This document shows, piece by piece, positions 62,746-64,000 of a DNA stretch of 64,000 nucleotides. The number at the start of each line of letters is the position of its first letter. Within the stretch, counting starts at the first letter, position 1. Made by a program: the position numbers and the translations under genes. A model generated the notes under the pieces. That model saw only the letters and a program-made list of their open reading frames with translations. It had not been told where the DNA came from and made no database searches. The stretch spans positions 930,001 to 994,000 of the forward strand of contig JAINUG010000087.1 in the NCBI GenBank assembly GCA_029706075.1, written 5' to 3'. The DNA is from Aldrovandia affinis (Eukaryota > Chordata > Actinopteri > Notacanthiformes > Halosauridae).

Positions 62746-64000
62746 TTTTTCTCAAATAAATAATGATAAAGGAAGGACATTGCATACACCTCTGAAGTGG
62801 CTTCATGTCAATACCATTAATACTCATTTCAACATGTTAGAAGTGGTAAATACCATTACATTTGTACCAAAAACAACCAGTGGGGCGCCAAACCTTTTTT
62901 TTAGTTTGACAGGTTGGAACAGATTTACAAAGTAGTTAAGTTGCAATAAGAACAAGCCATATATACAGTACAACAAACACATTACATATAATTAACATGT
63001 ATACTATACACAGTGAGCATACTATATCCTTTTCTACAGTGCATACTGCACTTTTATTTGAGGTATTACCATGTCGGTAGCCTTTGGGTAATGACATGGC
63101 CAACATAAAACATGGTAACCATTAGTAATTACCAGTAAAAATAAATAAAATGTGGTTGTTATTACTAGGCAACTATGTAAGGTGAACTGAAATTGCTGTG
63201 TAATTACTTCAAAGAACCACCTGATTAGCATGTTTCTACCATGCAATTTGTAATATAACTAGTAGCAGGGGTGAAAAATGCAATATCCCCGGCTAGGTTT
63301 CACACCTCCCCAATGCCACTGTTGCATCATAGCACAGCTTCAGACTAAATGTAAACAAACACACTTAAGTTATGGGGGGGTATGCCCACATTGCATGCAG
63401 GAAAAGACAATGAACTATTGATTCAATTAAATTAATGTTTCAAGTTAGGAATGGCTTACTGGCCTGTCTTAAACTGTCAGGCTATTTAAAAAATGGCCAT
63501 GCCAGTAAAAAATGGCCATTTAGTCACCCTACACTAAACATGGTAGCCCAAATTATGCAGTAGACACCCCATAGCCAAGATTAGGGTAGAGAAACAAGAA
63601 GTAGGTGGGTCCAGTAGGTAGGGTCTGACCAGAAAGTTTTACAATGGAAATAATATTAAAAACTGCCCCATGTTTCCTTGAGAAAAGAGCAGCTGTGTTT
63701 GTAAACTGTTTAGTGTTAGAAACATAATTCTACTGTGGTTGACTAAATAATGTCCCTGGAGGAAGCCAAATACCGCCACCAATTGGGGGCTGATGACCAG
63801 GGCCGGTGGGGTAAAGACGCGGGTTTCGAAATGTTTATACTCTTGGCCTGAGTTACTCTGACCTTGCACAGGTGAGAGGGTGCAATTGACAAAGTATGGA
63901 ATTTTGTTTTCGTTTGTGTTATTGTCAGTTTTGTTTTGAACAAGGGTGAAGCAGAGATCATCAGTAGAGGAAAAGACAGCAGATGCTAGTTGGAATATAT
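62746..64000. other. No gene recognised
   Basis: AT-rich. GGTAATTACC-type words at 62840-63240 (for example GGTATTACCATG, GGTAATGACATGG) suggest an old MITE without clear ends. Confidence 0.45.

Overview
The window is vertebrate nuclear DNA, almost certainly from a teleost fish. It is AT-rich, has almost no coding sequence, and is crowded with fish-type repeats: tRNA-headed SINEs ending in the L2-type tail (core CTCTGGATAA...GTCTGCTAAATG), Tc1/mariner relics, hAT elements and MITEs, CR1 and RTE/Rex3-like LINE 3' ends, and microsatellites. One SINE ends in a (TGTAA)n-like tail as described for eel UnaSINE/UnaL2, so an early-branching (elopomorph-like) teleost is possible, but that is only a guess.

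The one confident host gene is the first coding exon of TMEM178B on the minus strand (start codon 56026, exon end 55645). It encodes 127 residues plus the first base of codon 128 and is followed by a consensus splice donor. Its 5' side (above 56026) holds a GC-rich leader, a ~185 bp GA/CT tract and a 47 bp sequence present twice 126 bp apart. Since the gene runs toward lower coordinates and no further exon is recognised, 1-55644 is best read as a very long intron 1, and 56027-64000 as the promoter and upstream intergenic DNA.

Layout: 1-13.5 kb, unique intron-like DNA with scattered old SINEs and an AT-hook-rich candidate conserved block near 5 kb. 13.5-15.2 kb, a hAT transposon with matching termini, a 5 bp target duplication and a frameshifted transposase exon. 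15.4-25.5 kb, SINEs, a LINE 3' end, a hAT MITE with target duplication, foldback elements, a CR1 insertion with a 15 bp target duplication and a long CA repeat. 27-31.6 kb, Tc1 relics, a second CR1 end, a hAT MITE with a perfect 8 bp target duplication and a Penelope-like fragment with a hammerhead-ribozyme-like core. 36-43 kb, microsatellites, a 787 bp MITE with a nested inverted repeat, and SINE tails. 43-55.6 kb, SINEs, another Tc1 relic and minisatellites. 56-64 kb, the TMEM178B 5' region, a SINE, and three Tc1-type elements.

There is no operon-like or multigene system. Apart from TMEM178B, the protein-like signals are transposase or reverse-transcriptase relics. I did not find a convincing undescribed system. 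The items most worth a second look are the hAT element with 5 bp target duplications, the four Tc1 copies that all keep only the C-terminal half of the transposase, the hammerhead-like core, and the repeat architecture just upstream of TMEM178B.
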